Made by a program: the position numbers and the translations under genes. Positions 62,801-64,000 of a DNA stretch of 64,000 nt are shown one piece after another (the stretch's first letter is position 1; every line of letters starts with the position of its first letter). Under the pieces are notes generated by a model. That model had not been told where the DNA came from, searched no databases, and saw only the letters and a program-made list of their open reading frames with translations. The stretch lies in NCBI RefSeq assembly GCF_003858655.1, contig NZ_RQXV01000005.1, positions 1 through 64,000 of the forward strand, in the 5' to 3' direction. This DNA is from Amphritea balenae. Lineage in GTDB: Bacteria > Pseudomonadota > Gammaproteobacteria > Pseudomonadales > Balneatricaceae.

Positions 62801-63922
62801 ATGGAAATCTATCTGGTAGGCGGCGCAGTCCGGGATACGTTACTCAACTATCCTGTTTATGATCGCGACTGGGTAGTTGTGGGGGCAACCCCTGAACAGA
62901 TGCTGCAACAGGGTTATAAGCCAGTAGGTAAGGATTTTCCGGTCTTTATACACCCTGATAGCGGTGAAGAATATGCGTTAGCCAGAACAGAACGTAAGTC
63001 GGGCAAAGGCTATACCGGCTTTCAGTATCACGCCAGCCCTGATGTCACCCTGGAACAGGACCTAATTCGCCGCGATCTCACTATCAATGCCATGGCCATG
63101 GCTGCCGATAAAATGATTATCGACCCCTATGACGGCCAGACAGATCTACATCACAAGATTCTACGCCATGTTTCCCCCGCTTTCGCCGAAGACCCGCTAC
63201 GGGTACTAAGAGTCGCCCGCTTTCTGGCCCGCTATCATGAGCTTGGTTTTACTATCGCGCCGGAAACACTCCAGCTAATGGCAAAGCTCTCTGACAGTGA
63301 TGAGCTTGAGCACCTGACGTCGGAACGAATCTGGCAAGAATTCCAGCGCGCCATGACTGAAACTTCGCCGGATCAGTTCCTACTGAGTCTTGAACAATGC
63401 GGCGCTCTAAAGAAGTTATTCCCTGAGCTTGGACAAACAGTAAGTGATGCAAAAACCCTGACAGCTCTTCAGCAACCGAGCGGTGCAGAAATTCGCTTTG
63501 CTCTGCTGATGCACAGAACCTTTGCTGACAAGCCAGTTAGCGAACGGGCCTCTGCTGTCACCTCATTCTGCCGACAATATCGCACACCTAACTCCTTTCG
63601 AGATCTCGGTTTGCAGCTCAGTTGTCAGGCAGATCAGCTGATCGGGTTTGCCACACTCAGTGCCAGTCAGCGGTTACAACTACTAAAGGACCTGGACCTG
63701 ATACGTCGCCCAGCTAAGCTCAGCCCTCTGATTCAGGCCTGCAAAATCCTTACCGGCAAAGCTCTTCCGGCTGAGACGATGATTCCTGAGTTACTTAAAG
63801 CCCTTCAAGCGATCAGCCCCAAAAAAATGATGTTAAAAGGCTATCAGGGAAAAGCCCTGGGTCAGGCCATTACTGAGGCTCAAACTGCCATATGCCAACA
63901 GCAGATAGACGGAGCTCTCTGA
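62801..63922 (+). CDS. cca: CCA tRNA nucleotidyltransferase, form lacking an HD domain
   Basis: The enzyme adds or repairs the 3' CCA of tRNA. The class II head is clear: MEIYLVGGAVRDTLLNYPVY, catalytic Asp21 and Asp23 in YDRDWVVVG, EYALARTERKSGKGYTGFQY, LIRRDLTINAMAM and EDPLRVLRVARFLARY. At 373 residues it is about 40 shorter than E. coli Cca. The tail has no HD phosphohydrolase signature: where FALLVHDLGK-like text is expected it reads FALLMHRTFADKP. It should thus lack the 2',3'-cyclic phosphodiesterase/phosphatase activity of multifunctional Cca. Its stop overlaps the next start by one base (TGATG). Confidence 0.94.
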   Translation: MEIYLVGGAVRDTLLNYPVYDRDWVVVGATPEQMLQQGYKPVGKDFPVFIHPDSGEEYALARTERKSGKGYTGFQYHASPDVTLEQDLIRRDLTINAMAMAADKMIIDPYDGQTDLHHKILRHVSPAFAEDPLRVLRVARFLARYHELGFTIAPETLQLMAKLSDSDELEHLTSERIWQEFQRAMTETSPDQFLLSLEQCGALKKLFPELGQTVSDAKTLTALQQPSGAEIRFALLMHRTFADKPVSERASAVTSFCRQYRTPNSFRDLGLQLSCQADQLIGFATLSASQRLQLLKDLDLIRRPAKLSPLIQACKILTGKALPAETMIPELLKALQAISPKKMMLKGYQGKALGQAITEAQTAICQQQIDGAL

Positions 63923-64000
63923 TGACTGCACCTGTCGCATTAGTTACAGGCGCAGCCCGACGAATTGGCGCATCTATTGCCCGCCTGCTACATAAGCAGG
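63922..64000 (+). CDS. Short-chain dehydrogenase/reductase, pteridine reductase-like, N-terminus only
   Basis: Only 26 codons are inside the window, reading MTAPVALVTGAARRIGASIA before the edge. TGAARRIG is the Gly-rich NADPH-binding turn of SDR enzymes; the ARRIG form with two Arg is typical of pteridine reductase and FolM-like proteins. The start overlaps the cca stop by one base. The specific function cannot be settled from this fragment. Confidence 0.75.
   Translation, partial: MTAPVALVTGAARRIGASIARLLHKQ

Overview
The window looks like chromosome from a marine gammaproteobacterium of the Oceanospirillales/Oceanospirillaceae type. The housekeeping half (54.3-64 kb) has the layout seen in Pseudomonas-like gammaproteobacteria: amgK-murU on one strand, and divergent from them lptD-surA-pdxA-rsmA-apaG-apaH. 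rpe-gph and trpE lie close together, as in pseudomonads. Genus assignment is inference; base composition looks moderate, close to half GC by eye.

Left two thirds (1-43,000, minus strand): one uninterrupted reading frame. It starts with GTG at 43,000 and is still open at the left edge, giving at least 14,333 codons. It encodes a giant repetitive type I secretion adhesin. From the N-terminus (right to left) it contains: a LEPR motif and DUF4347-like domain; a tandemly duplicated ~2.3-kb block with a DUF6923-like propeller region; a mixed stretch of cadherin-like modules; about fifty ~100-residue bacterial Ig-like modules; six ~433-residue composite modules carrying an inserted glutamine-amidotransferase/ThuA-like alpha/beta region; and about forty ~95-residue putative-Ig (He_PIG-type) modules that run off the left edge. 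Just upstream are an export adaptor (HlyD type) and a TolC-family lipoprotein with an extra C-terminal NTF2-like domain. These probably form one operon with the adhesin. No ABC exporter ATPase is in the window. A ~1-kb AT-rich leader region precedes tolC and holds an FNR-like box between two identical-type dyads.

Middle (46.7-52.8 kb): trpE (minus), a ~0.9-kb non-coding region with a strong minus-strand terminator and a long imperfect hairpin, nhaR (plus), gph and rpe (minus), and a DUF3530 exported protein (plus).

Right (52.8-64 kb): djlA, murU and amgK (minus; a tightly overlapping cluster that includes the anhydro-MurNAc recycling kinase and uridylyltransferase), then a plus-strand run of lptD, surA, pdxA, rsmA, apaG, apaH, glpE, cca and the start of a short-chain dehydrogenase. 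Many of these genes overlap by 1-11 bp, so they are probably co-transcribed and translationally coupled. LptD and SurA serve outer-membrane assembly, RsmA and Cca serve RNA maturation, and PdxA and ApaH serve cofactor and nucleotide metabolism.

The unusual material is almost all in the adhesin locus: its size, the repeated enzyme-fold insertions, the nested levels of duplication, and the TolC-NTF2 fusion.
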